The translations under genes and the position numbers were made by a program. Below the pieces are notes generated by a model, which was given only the letters and a program-made list of their open reading frames with translations, was not told the origin of the DNA and did not search any database. From Geobacter sp. DSM 9736 (lineage in GTDB: Bacteria > Desulfobacterota > Desulfuromonadia > Geobacterales > Geobacteraceae), in NCBI RefSeq assembly GCF_900187405.1, contig NZ_LT896716.1, positions 2,852,753 to 2,916,752 on the forward strand: DNA of 64,000 bases, written 5' to 3'. Below, in pieces: positions 7,716 through 16,215 of the stretch. Positions within the stretch are counted from its first letter, which is position 1; each line of letters opens with the position of its first letter.

Positions 7716-8630
7716 TCAATCCCTCGGGACAGCGAGCATTCTGTCGAGGGCACTCTTCGCAGGTTTCCGTATCTCTTCGGGAACCTTAACTACCGGGTTC
7801 ATCGTCTTGAGGGCATCCAGGACATCCTCAAGGGAGGTCAGCTTCATGTTAGGGCAGAAGAGCGCGGGTGATGCGAGGATAAACTCCTTGTCAGGGTTCT
7901 CCTGGCGAAGCCTGTAGAGGATTCCTGCCTCGGTGCCTATGATGAACCGCCTGGCCGGGCTCTTGCGACAATACTCGTACATTCCGGTTGTCGAGCAAAC
8001 GTGGTCGGCAAGCGAAGTCACGTCCGGATGGCATTCGGGATGGCATACGAAAAGAGCATCAGGATGCTGCTCTTTAAGAGCAAGTACATGGTCGGCCCGG
8101 AGCCTTTCATGGGTAGGACAGTATCCGTCCCAAAAATGAAAGATCTTGTCGGATTGCCGGGCAACATAGCGGCCAAGGTTCCGGTCGGGAACGAATATGA
8201 TTTCCGTGTCGGAAAGAGAATTTACAACCTTGACGGCATTGGCGGAGGTGCAGCAGACGTCGCTGATAGCTTTAACGGCGGCGGATGAATTCACATACGT
8301 GACGACAGGGACCCCTGGGTGTTCTGCCTTGAGCTGCTCAAGCCCCTCCACAGTCACCATGTCTGCCATCGGACAGCCTGCGTCGAGTCGCGGAAGGAGG
8401 ACCGTTTTTTCAGGAGCAAGAATGGAGGCGGATTCGGCCATGAAGTGGACTCCGCAAAAGACGATGACTTCCGCATCTGTTTTCGAAGCCTCCATCGAGA
8501 GAGCAAGGGAATCCCCCGTGATATCGGCTATCTCCTGAACTTCGTCCCGCATGTAGTTGTGTGCGAGGAGCACGGCATTTCTTTGGTGAAGGAGCGCCTT
8601 TATTTCCTGTCGTATGTCATCGTTGTGCAT
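7716..8630 (-). CDS. nadA: Quinolinate synthase A
   Basis: NadA condenses iminoaspartate with dihydroxyacetone phosphate to quinolinate in de novo NAD synthesis, using a [4Fe-4S] cluster. The three expected cluster cysteines are visible in [21 protein letters not shown] and ALFCPNMK. Substrate-binding motifs [21 protein letters not shown] and [12 protein letters not shown] are intact. An open frame extends 41 codons further upstream, but ATG 8630 has AGAGG five bases upstream and gives 304 aa, the typical length. nadB and nadC are not in the window. Confidence 0.97.
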   Translation of the reverse strand: MHNDDIRQEIKALLHQRNAVLLAHNYMRDEVQEIADITGDSLALSMEASKTDAEVIVFCGVHFMAESASILAPEKTVLLPRLDAGCPMADMVTVEGLEQLKAEHPGVPVVTYVNSSAAVKAISDVCCTSANAVKVVNSLSDTEIIFVPDRNLGRYVARQSDKIFHFWDGYCPTHERLRADHVLALKEQHPDALFVCHPECHPDVTSLADHVCSTTGMYEYCRKSPARRFIIGTEAGILYRLRQENPDKEFILASPALFCPNMKLTSLEDVLDALKTMNPVVKVPEEIRKPAKSALDRMLAVPRD

Positions 8631-8731
8631 GTAGACCTCTTGGGCAGCAATTCGGAAGACCAATGATAGTAGATCAATGTTGAGCCCTCTGTCAAACCCT
8701 CTTTGCACTGGAATGGTCGGGAGAACCGGGC

Positions 8732-8760
8732 TTGACACCCCCTGGCAAAACATCTATTAT
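8732..8760 (+). promoter_or_regulatory. Sigma70-type promoter for tatA
   Basis: TTGACA at 8732-8737 and TATTAT at 8755-8760 with a 17-nt spacer. This near-consensus promoter reads toward tatA, whose start codon is about 68 nt downstream of the -10. It lies in the intergenic region divergent from nadA. Confidence 0.85.
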
Positions 8761-8828
8761 TTTCCAGACTCTGCGGTGCTTATGAATGGCGCAGAGGGAT
8801 TTGACATAACAGAAACGACGAGGTGCCA

Positions 8829-9110
8829 ATGTTCGGAATAGGGATGCCAGAGCTGATCGTTATCTTTGTGATCGCTCTGATTGTGATAGGACCCAAAAAA
8901 TTGCCCGATCTTGCTCGGTCGCTCGGGAAGGGGCTTGCGGAATTCAAACGTGCGTCCGAGGACTTCAAGCAGAGCATCAGCGAAGAAATCAAACCCGGTG
9001 ATGAAAAACCGGCAGAGGTGGCAGCGGCTTCCGAAGCAACAACGGAGCCCGCGAAAGAAGCGACAGGGGATGGCGGTAAAGAGACAGCTAAAGAGAAGGC
9101 AGGGGCCTGA
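8829..9110 (+). CDS. tatA: Sec-independent translocase TatA/TatB family protein
   Basis: A 93-aa protein with the Tat pore-subunit layout: short periplasmic start MFGIGMPEL, one membrane helix [12 protein letters not shown], the hinge [18 protein letters not shown], an amphipathic helix and a charged low-complexity tail of Glu/Lys/Ala. ATG 8829 follows AGG at 5 nt; a GTG two codons earlier is less likely. TatA and TatB are hard to separate by sequence. The Pro and Gly at the hinge fit both, and the short tail favours TatA. tatC is not in the window. A good promoter precedes it and a strong terminator follows, so it is monocistronic. Confidence 0.9.
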   Translation: MFGIGMPELIVIFVIALIVIGPKKLPDLARSLGKGLAEFKRASEDFKQSISEEIKPGDEKPAEVAAASEATTEPAKEATGDGGKETAKEKAGA

Positions 9111-9130
9111 ACTCTTTAATAGTTGAAACT

Positions 9131-9157
9131 ACGGCGGGCTTTTTGCCCGCCGTTCTT
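9131..9157 (+). terminator. Rho-independent terminator of tatA
   Basis: A perfect 9-bp stem ACGGCGGGC / GCCCGCCGT with a TTTTT loop, followed by TCTTATTT. It lies between convergent tatA and cpoB and ends at the cpoB stop codon. Confidence 0.9.
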
Positions 9158-9983
9158 ATTTCAGCTCCTTTAGCCTGTCCTTTGCCTTTTGCGCCTCTTC
9201 CGAAAATGGATAGTCCTCCTGGAGCTTCTTAAGAACATACCGGGCGCTTTTCACGTCCCCCAGCTCCTTGAAGGCCATGGCCTGCTTGAGCATGGCCGCA
9301 GGCACTTTTTCTTTGTTCGGGTACTTTTTGATGATCTGTTGAAACTCAAGGATTGCCTGGTCGTACTTTTTCTCTGCATAGAGCGTTTCACCCAGCCAAT
9401 ACTGGGCATTTGGAACAAGGTCGTGGGAGGGATAGCTCTGCATGAAGTTTCCGAACATCTCCCGCGACTTTACAAGGTCCCCCGCACGAAAGGAATCTAG
9501 CGCCTTCTGATAGAGTCCCTCAGGGGTCTGTTGCGGCTCTCTCGGCTTAGATTCTTCAATTTTTTTATTGAACTCCTCGAGGCCGGCCTCCAACTTCACC
9601 ATACGATCACTCACAACCTTAAGCCGCCGCTCCATGTCTTCACGAAGGAGGGCAATGTCGTCAGCCGGCTTTTTCGCCAGCAGCGCCACATCATCAAGTT
9701 TTCCGCTCAGTACCTGATTATCCACCTTCGTCGACTCTATCGTGGCTTGGATGTCGGCCGCACTTCGTCGCAAGGTTTCGATATCCTTCTGGTAGGCCCG
9801 GAGTGACTTGTCCAGGTCCTCGCGTGCCGAGCTCTTCACTCCCGCTACGTCACGATCCACCTGCAGCAGCCTTGCCTTCATCTCATCCATATCTCTCTGC
9901 AGGTTAGCCATGTCCGTCTGGCTGGCGCAGCCCGCCAGTGCACAGACAACAAGCGCAACGAGACATCTGCTCTTAGCTGTCAT
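9156..9983 (-). CDS. cpoB: Cell-division coordinator CpoB/YbgF-like lipoprotein
   Basis: The last gene of the tol-pal group, 275 aa. It has a lipoprotein signal (LVALVVCALAGC), a coiled-coil N-terminal half (about residues 25-145), a linker with PQQTPEGLY, and C-terminal TPR repeats (ALDSFRAGDLVKSREMFGNF, YWLGETLYAEKKYDQAILEF, AMAFKELGDVKSARYVLKKL), which is the CpoB architecture. ATG 9983 is preceded by GGAGG about 10 nt upstream; a TTG six codons earlier lies inside that ribosome site. CpoB links peptidoglycan synthesis to Tol-driven outer-membrane constriction. In E. coli CpoB is periplasmic; here a lipobox suggests membrane anchoring. A terminator separates it from pal. Confidence 0.9.
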   Translation of the reverse strand: MTAKSRCLVALVVCALAGCASQTDMANLQRDMDEMKARLLQVDRDVAGVKSSAREDLDKSLRAYQKDIETLRRSAADIQATIESTKVDNQVLSGKLDDVALLAKKPADDIALLREDMERRLKVVSDRMVKLEAGLEEFNKKIEESKPREPQQTPEGLYQKALDSFRAGDLVKSREMFGNFMQSYPSHDLVPNAQYWLGETLYAEKKYDQAILEFQQIIKKYPNKEKVPAAMLKQAMAFKELGDVKSARYVLKKLQEDYPFSEEAQKAKDRLKELK

Positions 9984-10020
9984 TATTGCATTTCCTCCCA
10001 AAGTCTACTGCTGTCACAAT

Positions 10021-10045
10021 AAAAAAGGAGCCGAGACCGGCTCCT
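10021..10045 (-). terminator. Rho-independent terminator after pal, ahead of cpoB
   Basis: On the minus strand the stem AGGAGCCG / CGGCTCCT (loop GTCT) is followed by a T run (complement of 10021-10026). It lies between pal and cpoB and would lower cpoB expression unless cpoB has its own promoter. Confidence 0.85.
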
Positions 10046-10066
10046 AACGAAGTACTTTGGTATTTC

Positions 10067-10654
10067 CTACCTCACAACTATGAACTCCGCGCGCCGGTTC
10101 TTCGCCCAGGCAGCTTCGTCATGACCGGGATCGAGCGGCTTTTCTTTTCCGTAGCTGATTATCGAAAGGCGATCGGCAGAAACGCCCAACGTTACCATGT
10201 ACTTCTGGGCCGACTGCGCACGCTTTTCGCCCAAAGCGAGGTTGTACTCGTCGGAGCCCCGCTCGTCGCAGTGCCCTTCAATCTGAATCTTTGCGTTCGT
10301 GTTATTCTGCAGCCATTGAGCGTTTTTTGTCAGGATGTCCCGAGCGGTCTGGGAGAGGATATAGGAGTCGAAGTCGAAGAAGACGCGCTCCAGGGCGAAT
10401 TCTGCCTGGGCCTGCTGGTCGGGGGCGGCCTGCTTGGAACCCAAGTCGGCAGAGGCGACCGGCGTTTCGGAAATAGGCTGTTCCTTGACAGGTTGTTCCT
10501 TTACAGGCTGCTGAGCCTTGGATGTCTGATCTGCTGGAGCCGTCGTGGGGGGGGCAATAGTCTCCTCGCCTCCGACCATTCCCTTTTTGGCACAGCCGGT
10601 GACAAGCATACAGCTCCACAGCACTATCAACATCCCTGCCATTCCCTTACGCAT
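10067..10654 (-). CDS. pal: Peptidoglycan-associated lipoprotein Pal
   Basis: Outer-membrane lipoprotein (195 aa) that binds peptidoglycan and TolB. The signal peptide ends at the lipobox LVTGC, followed by a linker rich in Pro, Thr, Gln and Glu with repeated QPVKEQPVKEQPIS. The C-terminal OmpA-like domain shows FDFDSYILSQTARDIL, IQIEGHCDERGSDEYNLALGEKRA and SYGKEKPLD, with the Asp and Arg that bind diaminopimelate. A GGAG site precedes the ATG. It lies in the conserved order tolB-pal-cpoB. Confidence 0.96.
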   Translation of the reverse strand: MRKGMAGMLIVLWSCMLVTGCAKKGMVGGEETIAPPTTAPADQTSKAQQPVKEQPVKEQPISETPVASADLGSKQAAPDQQAQAEFALERVFFDFDSYILSQTARDILTKNAQWLQNNTNAKIQIEGHCDERGSDEYNLALGEKRAQSAQKYMVTLGVSADRLSIISYGKEKPLDPGHDEAAWAKNRRAEFIVVR

Positions 10655-10780
10655 GGTACGTCTCCTTTTGTCATTAGTACGAGCTTCAGTAGCTCATAAG
10701 TTCATGAACATAAAACACATTATACATAACTTAGGTGGCAATACAATTTATTACAGGTCAATTCGAGGTCCAGCAACCCC

Positions 10781-12070
10781 TCACCGAGGGGACCAGGTCG
10801 GGTGGGAATCTGCCCCCTTGCCACGCGAGACCCTTGTCTCACCGGTACCGTCCGCTCGCATTACATATATAGCTTCAGTTCCACCTCTTCTGGAGCTGAA
10901 TGTGATGAATCGGCCGTCCGGAGACCAACGGGGATGTTCGTTGTTTCCTTCGCTGGTGAGCCTCAGATCTCCCGTCCCGTCCGGCCTGATAGTGTAGATC
11001 TGGAAGCCGTTTCCCTCCTGTCGGCAGTATGCGATACGGTCACCTTTGGGTGACCATCGCGGGCTGACGTTGTAAGAGCCGGTCGTAGTGAGACGACGTA
11101 CTGAAGAGCCATCGGCATTCATGACGAATACTTGAGGGGAACCGAGCCGGTCAGAAACAAACGTAATCCGGCTCCCGTCAGGCGACCATGCAGGGGAAAC
11201 GTCAATAGCGCTCCCGTGAGTAAGGCGGGCAAGCTCTTTACCTTCTTTGGAAATGAGGTAAATCTGGGAGTGCCCGTCCTTGCTCATTGCGAGTGCGATC
11301 CGGTTACCGTCCGGGGCATATGCGGCTGTAATGTTGATCCCCCTGCTAGATGAGATTCTCGCTTCAGACCCGGTGTACAACTCCCGCCGGTAGAGATCGG
11401 GGTTCCGCTTCTGGTACGATGTGAAGATTATTTCTCGACCAGAAGGAGAAAACTCGGGGTTGAGGTTGATGGAGCGGTTCTTAGTAATCGGGATCACGTT
11501 GTAACCGTCATAGTCCATCAACGCGATTTCCTTATTCCCTGTCGCCTTCGATACGAATGCGATTTTACCGGTGAATGGCCCCCGCTCTCCGGTAACCGCT
11601 TCCAAAGCATCGTCGGAGAAGGTATGGACAATTTTGCGCACATCCTGGCGACGCCCGGTGTAGCGCTTTGCGGCCACTTCCTTTTCCCGGGTTACGTCGT
11701 AGAGCCGGAACTCGATAGTGCATGAATCTCCGTTCAGTTGGAAGCCGGACTTGATGAGGATGTCCGCCCCTGCCCTTTTCCATGGCGCCAGCGAGAATTC
11801 ACCGGGTCGGATGCCCATCTCTTCAGCAACTGGAGGAGAAACTACAGAGAACCCAGCGAGGGTCATGTCGAAGCCGAGCACCTGCGAGATGTCGGCTGAC
11901 ATAGCTGAATCGGATTCCCCCCCCAGGTTGACCGCAGGTGCTATGTGAAGTTGAAGCTGGCGATTGGCGGGCGCCGAAACCTCGATATGCTCCTGCTGCG
12001 CGCCCAATAATGGTGTGAGGAGAACCATTAGGAATAAGAGGGGAGGAAAAAATCCTTTTATCTTTATCAT
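10781..12070 (-). CDS. tolB: Tol-Pal system beta-propeller protein TolB
   Basis: Periplasmic TolB (429 aa) with a Sec signal peptide (LLFLMVLLTPLLGAQQ), an N-terminal alpha/beta domain (HIAPAVNLGGESDSAMSADISQVLGFDM) and a six-bladed propeller. The repeated blade motif is visible as EFSPSGREIIFTS, YAPDGNRIALAM, AWSPDGSRITFVSDR, RWSPKGDRIAYCR and RWSPDGRFITFSS. It binds Pal through the propeller. The ATG overlaps the tolA stop (ATGA). The downstream gap to pal is 126 nt. Confidence 0.97.
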   Translation of the reverse strand: MIKIKGFFPPLLFLMVLLTPLLGAQQEHIEVSAPANRQLQLHIAPAVNLGGESDSAMSADISQVLGFDMTLAGFSVVSPPVAEEMGIRPGEFSLAPWKRAGADILIKSGFQLNGDSCTIEFRLYDVTREKEVAAKRYTGRRQDVRKIVHTFSDDALEAVTGERGPFTGKIAFVSKATGNKEIALMDYDGYNVIPITKNRSINLNPEFSPSGREIIFTSYQKRNPDLYRRELYTGSEARISSSRGINITAAYAPDGNRIALAMSKDGHSQIYLISKEGKELARLTHGSAIDVSPAWSPDGSRITFVSDRLGSPQVFVMNADGSSVRRLTTTGSYNVSPRWSPKGDRIAYCRQEGNGFQIYTIRPDGTGDLRLTSEGNNEHPRWSPDGRFITFSSRRGGTEAIYVMRADGTGETRVSRGKGADSHPTWSPR

Positions 12071-12828
12071 TGCCTTGCCACACCTTGCGGGCTGAACCTT
12101 ACGCTCACCTCGAACTGCTGCCCATTCGGCGGCGGACGCAGGTTTTGCTGCGCCTTGAAAATCGCCCTGTTTACTGAATCTTCGAACAGCTTGTCTCTGG
12201 AGCTTTTTTCCATCAGGTTACCTACGATGCGGCCATTGCGGTCAATCACAAGACGTACGAAGACCTCGGGATTTTGAGTCTGGAGTGCTATGGTAGCGCG
12301 AAATTCTTGATCAAGACGAGACTTCAGGTAACTGATGTAGTTGGTGCCGGTTTCAGTGCCCTTCCCCGAAGGTATTCCCGCCTGATCACTTCCGGCAGCC
12401 ATTTTTTTACGCAGCGATTCAAGTGCTGCTGCCTGATGGCGACTTTCGGCTTCCCGCTCCAGTCGTGCCATGCGCTCCTCAAACTCGCTTGCGGAAGAAA
12501 CGGAGGGGGCGGCCGGCGTCGGCCGGGCCTTGGCAGAAGACTGTTTCGGCGAAGGTTGAATAGCGGCCTTCACCGGAAATTTCATTTCACTAGGAGCAGG
12601 CGGTTCCGACAGTAAGGACAGCGGCGGGGCTGGTGCTGCGGGGACTCCTGCACGGGGATTGGCCACGGGTAGCGACACCATGTCGACATAGTAAGTCTGA
12701 TCTTCAGAATGTGGTGTGTCGAAACTGAAGCGGGCAGCTAGTAGCGTGTATAGGGCAACGTGGAGAATGGTCGAAAAGGAAAGGACCATTACCAGGCCCG
12801 GATCTTTTCGTGCCAAGATGGTTTTCAT
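12067..12828 (-). CDS. tolA: TolA-like energy transducer
   Basis: The 253-aa protein has one N-terminal membrane helix (VLSFSTILHVALYTLLAARF), a Pro/Ala-rich periplasmic stretch (about residues 55-115), a charged coiled-coil part (FEERMARLEREAESRHQAAALESLRKKM) and a C-terminal TonB/TolA domain (YLKSRLDQEFRATIALQ...FVRLVIDRNGRIVGNLMEKSS...FKAQQNLRPPPNG). It spans the periplasm to connect TolQR motor energy to TolB/Pal. Compared with E. coli TolA the helical middle is short. It overlaps tolR by ATGA and tolB likewise, so the three are translationally coupled. Confidence 0.92.
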   Translation of the reverse strand: MKTILARKDPGLVMVLSFSTILHVALYTLLAARFSFDTPHSEDQTYYVDMVSLPVANPRAGVPAAPAPPLSLLSEPPAPSEMKFPVKAAIQPSPKQSSAKARPTPAAPSVSSASEFEERMARLEREAESRHQAAALESLRKKMAAGSDQAGIPSGKGTETGTNYISYLKSRLDQEFRATIALQTQNPEVFVRLVIDRNGRIVGNLMEKSSRDKLFEDSVNRAIFKAQQNLRPPPNGQQFEVSVRFSPQGVARQ

Positions 12829-13247
12829 TTTTTCTGGGCAGGTTCCGTTACCATGCCGAGGCGCTCTATTCCTGCCGCCTTGATTTCGGCCATGGTTCTC
12901 ACGACATCACCATAAGGAACATCCTTGTCCGCTTTGAGAAAGACCTCTTTTTTGCTGCGGTTGGCGAACATGGCGGAAAGCCTCTGCCCTAGGTCGCCGG
13001 GAACAACCTCGCTCTTGTCGATAAATATTCTACCCGATTTCTCGACTGAGACCACCACCGTTTCTTCCTGCGGGTTCAGTGCTTTGGTTTCCGCCTTAGG
13101 CAGATTTACCTGTACCCCCTGCTGCATCATAGGTGCCGTTATCATGAAGATGACGAGCAAAACAAGCATGACGTCCACGAGAGGAGTGACGTTGATCTCC
13201 GACATTGTGTTCCGGTCGCCCCGGTTCCCTCTGCTTCCCATTGCCAT
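12825..13247 (-). CDS. tolR: Biopolymer transport protein TolR
   Basis: ExbD/TolR family protein of 140 aa. The N-terminal EINVTPLVDVMLVLLVIFMITAPMM gives the single membrane helix with the proton-path aspartate (PLVD). The periplasmic domain (LPKAETKALNPQEETVVVSVEKSG...DKDVPYGDVVRTMAEIKAAGIERLGMVTEP) matches the family. It lies 9 nt after tolQ and overlaps tolA. Membership of the Tol rather than Exb branch is by context. Confidence 0.95.
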   Translation of the reverse strand: MAMGSRGNRGDRNTMSEINVTPLVDVMLVLLVIFMITAPMMQQGVQVNLPKAETKALNPQEETVVVSVEKSGRIFIDKSEVVPGDLGQRLSAMFANRSKKEVFLKADKDVPYGDVVRTMAEIKAAGIERLGMVTEPAQKK

Positions 13248-13256
13248 ATAAGTGAC

Positions 13257-13931
13257 CTATTTGTTCAGTACGGTCCGGTGGACGATATTGAGAAATTCAG
13301 TTGAGAAATTGTCCATTTCCGCGATCAACACCTTGATCCTGTTCTGGAAGTGATTATACCCCATGACAGCCGGGATGGCGGCAACAAGACCGATGGCTGT
13401 TGCAATAAGTGCTTCGGCTATTCCAGGCGCAACCACAGCAAGGGAAGCCGATCCGGTCTGAGCAATTCCGGTGAAAGAATCTTTGATTCCCCAGACTGTT
13501 CCGAATAAGCCGATGAAAGGAGCGGTCGATCCGGTGGTAGCGAGGAAGGTAGTGTATTTCTCCAACCTTGTGATTTCCTGGGTCGTCGCACGTCGCAGAG
13601 CGCGGTCGATATTCTCAATTCCGCCGAGGTCGGTACTTACGACTCCCGGTTCGCGCTTTGCTTCACCCGAATCCATGAGCCGCTTCAGTTCGGCGTAACC
13701 CTCGTTGAAGAGCAGGGTAAGCGGGGAGTTCCCGAATCTGTCAAGCTGCGTAGCAATGGTATCGAACCGCTTTGTCTTCCAGAAAAAATCTAGGAAACGC
13801 TCCGAGTCCTTGTTGGCCCTGTGAACCTGGAGCAGCTTGTAGAAGATTATCGCCCACGAAACGACCGAGAAGTAAATAAGGATAAACAGTACCAGCTTGA
13901 CGACCAAGCCGGTTCCCATTAGCAGACTCAA
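13257..13931 (-). CDS. tolQ: Proton channel protein TolQ
   Basis: MotA/TolQ/ExbB family channel (224 aa) with a first membrane helix at about residues 10-32, a cytoplasmic loop, and two C-terminal helices around FIGLFGTVWGIKDSFTGIAQTGSASLAVVAPGIAEALIATAIGLVAAIPAVMGYN. The start appears to be TTG, because GGAGG lies 7 nt before it; the alternative is ATG four codons in. It is the first gene of the tol cluster on the minus strand. A 118-nt gap separates it from the upstream C-N hydrolase gene. Confidence 0.95.
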   Translation of the reverse strand: MSLLMGTGLVVKLVLFILIYFSVVSWAIIFYKLLQVHRANKDSERFLDFFWKTKRFDTIATQLDRFGNSPLTLLFNEGYAELKRLMDSGEAKREPGVVSTDLGGIENIDRALRRATTQEITRLEKYTTFLATTGSTAPFIGLFGTVWGIKDSFTGIAQTGSASLAVVAPGIAEALIATAIGLVAAIPAVMGYNHFQNRIKVLIAEMDNFSTEFLNIVHRTVLNK

Positions 13932-14049
13932 TGGAATACCTCCGAAAGGGTTTGACAGCCTACTGAAAATATCGTCTTCCCATGGAGCAAGTCAACACGA
14001 TTTTTAGAAGGCGAAATCTGAAATTTTCCCTTGGACAAGGGGCGTCATG

Positions 14050-14829
14050 TCAGTAGTACTGTGGCTTGCGGTCCTGGAAACAGGTAATCTGCTGACGCCA
14101 TGCTTCCATCGTCGAGAAGTCGATGTCGGCCACAAGCTCGCAGTTCTCGTACCCACCTTGGGCAAGAATCTCCCCTTTCGGTCCTATGATGAAGCTTTCT
14201 CCGAAAAAGTCGAGCTTGCCCTGGATTCCACAGCAGTTGGCTGACACGATGAATAGCTGGTTTTCAATCGCCCGGGCTTTCAACAGTGTTCGCCAGTGCT
14301 CTTCCCGCGGTTTGGGCCATTCGGCAGGGACTGCGATTATCTCGGCCCCTTCTACCGCAAGACGGCGGGCCAATTCGGGGAACCTGAGGTCGTAACAGAT
14401 GAAAACACCCAGGCGGCCCACCTGCGTGTCGACCACTATCCATGAATCACCTCCGTCCAGCGAACGGTCCTCACCCATGAGTGAGAAGAGATGAATTTTC
14501 CGGTAGGTGCCGATCAGCTTTCCATTATCGAGGATAAAGGCCGTGTTATATACACGTTCTCCGTGCGGTTCCGGAAGGCTGCCGACAAGGACCATTGAAT
14601 GCACTGCAGAAAGGCGCGCCAGCTCTTCAACTACCTCAGGAGTGCGAAGTGCCAGCTCGTTCAGTCGGCGGTAATCGTAGCCCGATGACCACATCTCCGG
14701 CATTACCGCCAGCCGGCAACCCTGGGCTGCCACCCGGGTTACCGCATCCCGTACATATGCGACATTGGCGTCTACATCGCCGAGCTGAACGTTGAACTGG
14801 ATGGCCGCAGCCTTAACAGGAGTCTTCAC
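14050..14829 (-). CDS. Carbon-nitrogen hydrolase (nitrilase superfamily, omega-amidase-like)
   Basis: A 259-aa single-domain nitrilase-superfamily enzyme. The catalytic triad is visible: Glu45 in VMPEMWSSGY, Lys111 in TYRKIHLF and Cys145 in FICYDLRFPEL. The sequence resembles the Nit2/YafV group, omega-amidases that hydrolyse alpha-ketoglutaramate and related amides, but the substrate cannot be fixed from motifs. Translation appears to start at GTG, with a G-rich ribosome site upstream. It is upstream of tolQ on the same strand and divergent from hemW. Confidence 0.9.
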   Translation of the reverse strand: MKTPVKAAAIQFNVQLGDVDANVAYVRDAVTRVAAQGCRLAVMPEMWSSGYDYRRLNELALRTPEVVEELARLSAVHSMVLVGSLPEPHGERVYNTAFILDNGKLIGTYRKIHLFSLMGEDRSLDGGDSWIVVDTQVGRLGVFICYDLRFPELARRLAVEGAEIIAVPAEWPKPREEHWRTLLKARAIENQLFIVSANCCGIQGKLDFFGESFIIGPKGEILAQGGYENCELVADIDFSTMEAWRQQITCFQDRKPQYY

Positions 14830-14930
14830 GATACGCGCCCCCTTATCTCACACCGGATTAATGCGCGGTAGTGTACCGGCAGTGCTTGCCCATTTCTATA
14901 GAATTTACCCGTGATTTTCGGCTGCAGTCT

Positions 14931-14949
14931 ATGTTTAAATGTTAAACAT
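14931..14949. promoter_or_regulatory. Perfect palindrome centred on the hemW start region
   Basis: ATGTTTAA (14931-14938) and TTAAACAT (14942-14949) flank a central ATG that is one possible hemW start codon. It could be a protein-binding operator or an mRNA hairpin that hides the start; chance in an A+T-rich patch is also possible. Confidence 0.35.
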
Positions 14950-16093
14950 GGACCTGGCTCTTTACGTGCACTTTCCTTTCTGCCGGCAGAAATGCTTTTA
15001 CTGCGATTTCAACTCTGTTCCGGGGCTTCCCGTATCACCGGAGGATTACGCAGAGGCCCTCCTCCGGGAGCTTGAGCTGCGAAGCAGCGTCCTGTCGGAG
15101 CGCGCAGCTGCCACCACTCTCTACTTCGGAGGGGGAACCCCCTCTCTCATGCCCCCGGCAGTGGTAGAATCCCTAGTCGATGCAGCAGTGCGCCTGTTCG
15201 GACTATCGTCGGAAGCTGAAATAACCATTGAGGCTAACCCCGGCACGGTAACCCCTGAAACCTTGGCAGGGTACAGCGCTGCTGGAGTAACGCGACTATC
15301 TCTCGGCATCCAGTCCTTTAATGACCACCTGCTTTCCGCTATCGGCCGCATTCATACCGGACAGGAAGCAGTCGATGCCTTTCGCTCGGCACGAAAGGCC
15401 GGGTTCGACAATATCGCCATCGACCTCATTCACGGACTCCCGGGTCAGACGCTGCCGTTATTGCGACAGGATCTCGAATCCGCAGCCCGGCTGGCCGCGG
15501 AGCATGTAGCAGTGTATGCCCTTTCGGTCGAGGAGGGGACACCATTCCATCGGATGGCCGCGGTGGGCGACATTGTTCTTCCCGATGAGAATACGGCGGT
15601 GCGCATGCTTGAGGAGGTTCAAACCTTCTTGGAAGTAGCCGGATATGAGCATTACGAAATCTCAAATTATTCCCTGCCGGTAAGGCGCTCACGGCACAAC
15701 CAGGTGTACTGGCGGCGAAAAAGCTATTTAGGGTTCGGCGCGGGTGCACACTCATTCATGGAGTTGCCCGGCTTCGGCTGCCGGTGGCGTAACTCGGACA
15801 ATTTGGAAACATACCTCGCTACCCCTGTGGATGACCTTCTTGCAGGTGTGGACCATGCTGTGCTTACGAAACGAGAAGCTATGGGGGAATGGTTTTTTCT
15901 GGGACTTCGGATGCTCGAAGGGGTGGACTTGGACCGCTTCGAGACTTTATTCGGTGATACGGTTGAGAGTGTGTATGGAGCAGAGCTGGCACGGCTTCGG
16001 CAGGCCGGGCTTGTACAACAGCAGGACAAAAGCCTTAAACTTTCACGACGGGGCCTTCTTTTCTACAATCAGGTGGCGGCGAACTTCCTTTAG
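14939..16093 (+). CDS. hemW: Heme chaperone HemW (coproporphyrinogen III oxidase-like radical SAM protein)
   Basis: Radical SAM protein of 384 aa. The N-terminal CRQKCFYC is the CxxxCxxC [4Fe-4S]/SAM motif, followed by YFGGGTPSLM, EANPGTV, RLSLGIQSFND and DLIHGLPGQT, all typical of the HemN/HemW family. The HemW C-terminal domain is present (HNQVYWRRKSYLGFGAGAHSF, MLEGVDL). HemW delivers heme to respiratory enzymes rather than acting as coproporphyrinogen oxidase. The start could be ATG 14939 or ATG 14948; neither has a clear ribosome site. Gene hrcA follows after the CIRCE element. Confidence 0.9.
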   Translation: MLNMDLALYVHFPFCRQKCFYCDFNSVPGLPVSPEDYAEALLRELELRSSVLSERAAATTLYFGGGTPSLMPPAVVESLVDAAVRLFGLSSEAEITIEANPGTVTPETLAGYSAAGVTRLSLGIQSFNDHLLSAIGRIHTGQEAVDAFRSARKAGFDNIAIDLIHGLPGQTLPLLRQDLESAARLAAEHVAVYALSVEEGTPFHRMAAVGDIVLPDENTAVRMLEEVQTFLEVAGYEHYEISNYSLPVRRSRHNQVYWRRKSYLGFGAGAHSFMELPGFGCRWRNSDNLETYLATPVDDLLAGVDHAVLTKREAMGEWFFLGLRMLEGVDLDRFETLFGDTVESVYGAELARLRQAGLVQQQDKSLKLSRRGLLFYNQVAANFL

Positions 16094-16140
16094 CTGTTCC
16101 AGCACTTTCTGCAGTTGCCCCATTTCACCTATTGATTCCC

Positions 16141-16200
16141 TTGACAACCCGGATGATTGTTATTAAGTTAATCTTAGCACTCCGTATTCGTGAGTGCTAA
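16141..16200 (+). promoter_or_regulatory. CIRCE operator and promoter of the hrcA-grpE-dnaK operon
   Basis: TTAGCACTC (16174-16182), nine-base spacer, GAGTGCTAA (16192-16200): a perfect CIRCE inverted repeat, the binding site of HrcA. A consensus -35 TTGACA lies at 16141-16146, with A+T-rich sequence (TATTAAGTTAAT) in the -10 region just ahead of CIRCE. HrcA bound here would repress its own operon until heat shock. Confidence 0.97.
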
Positions 16201-16215
16201 TTTTTTGAGGCCGCT

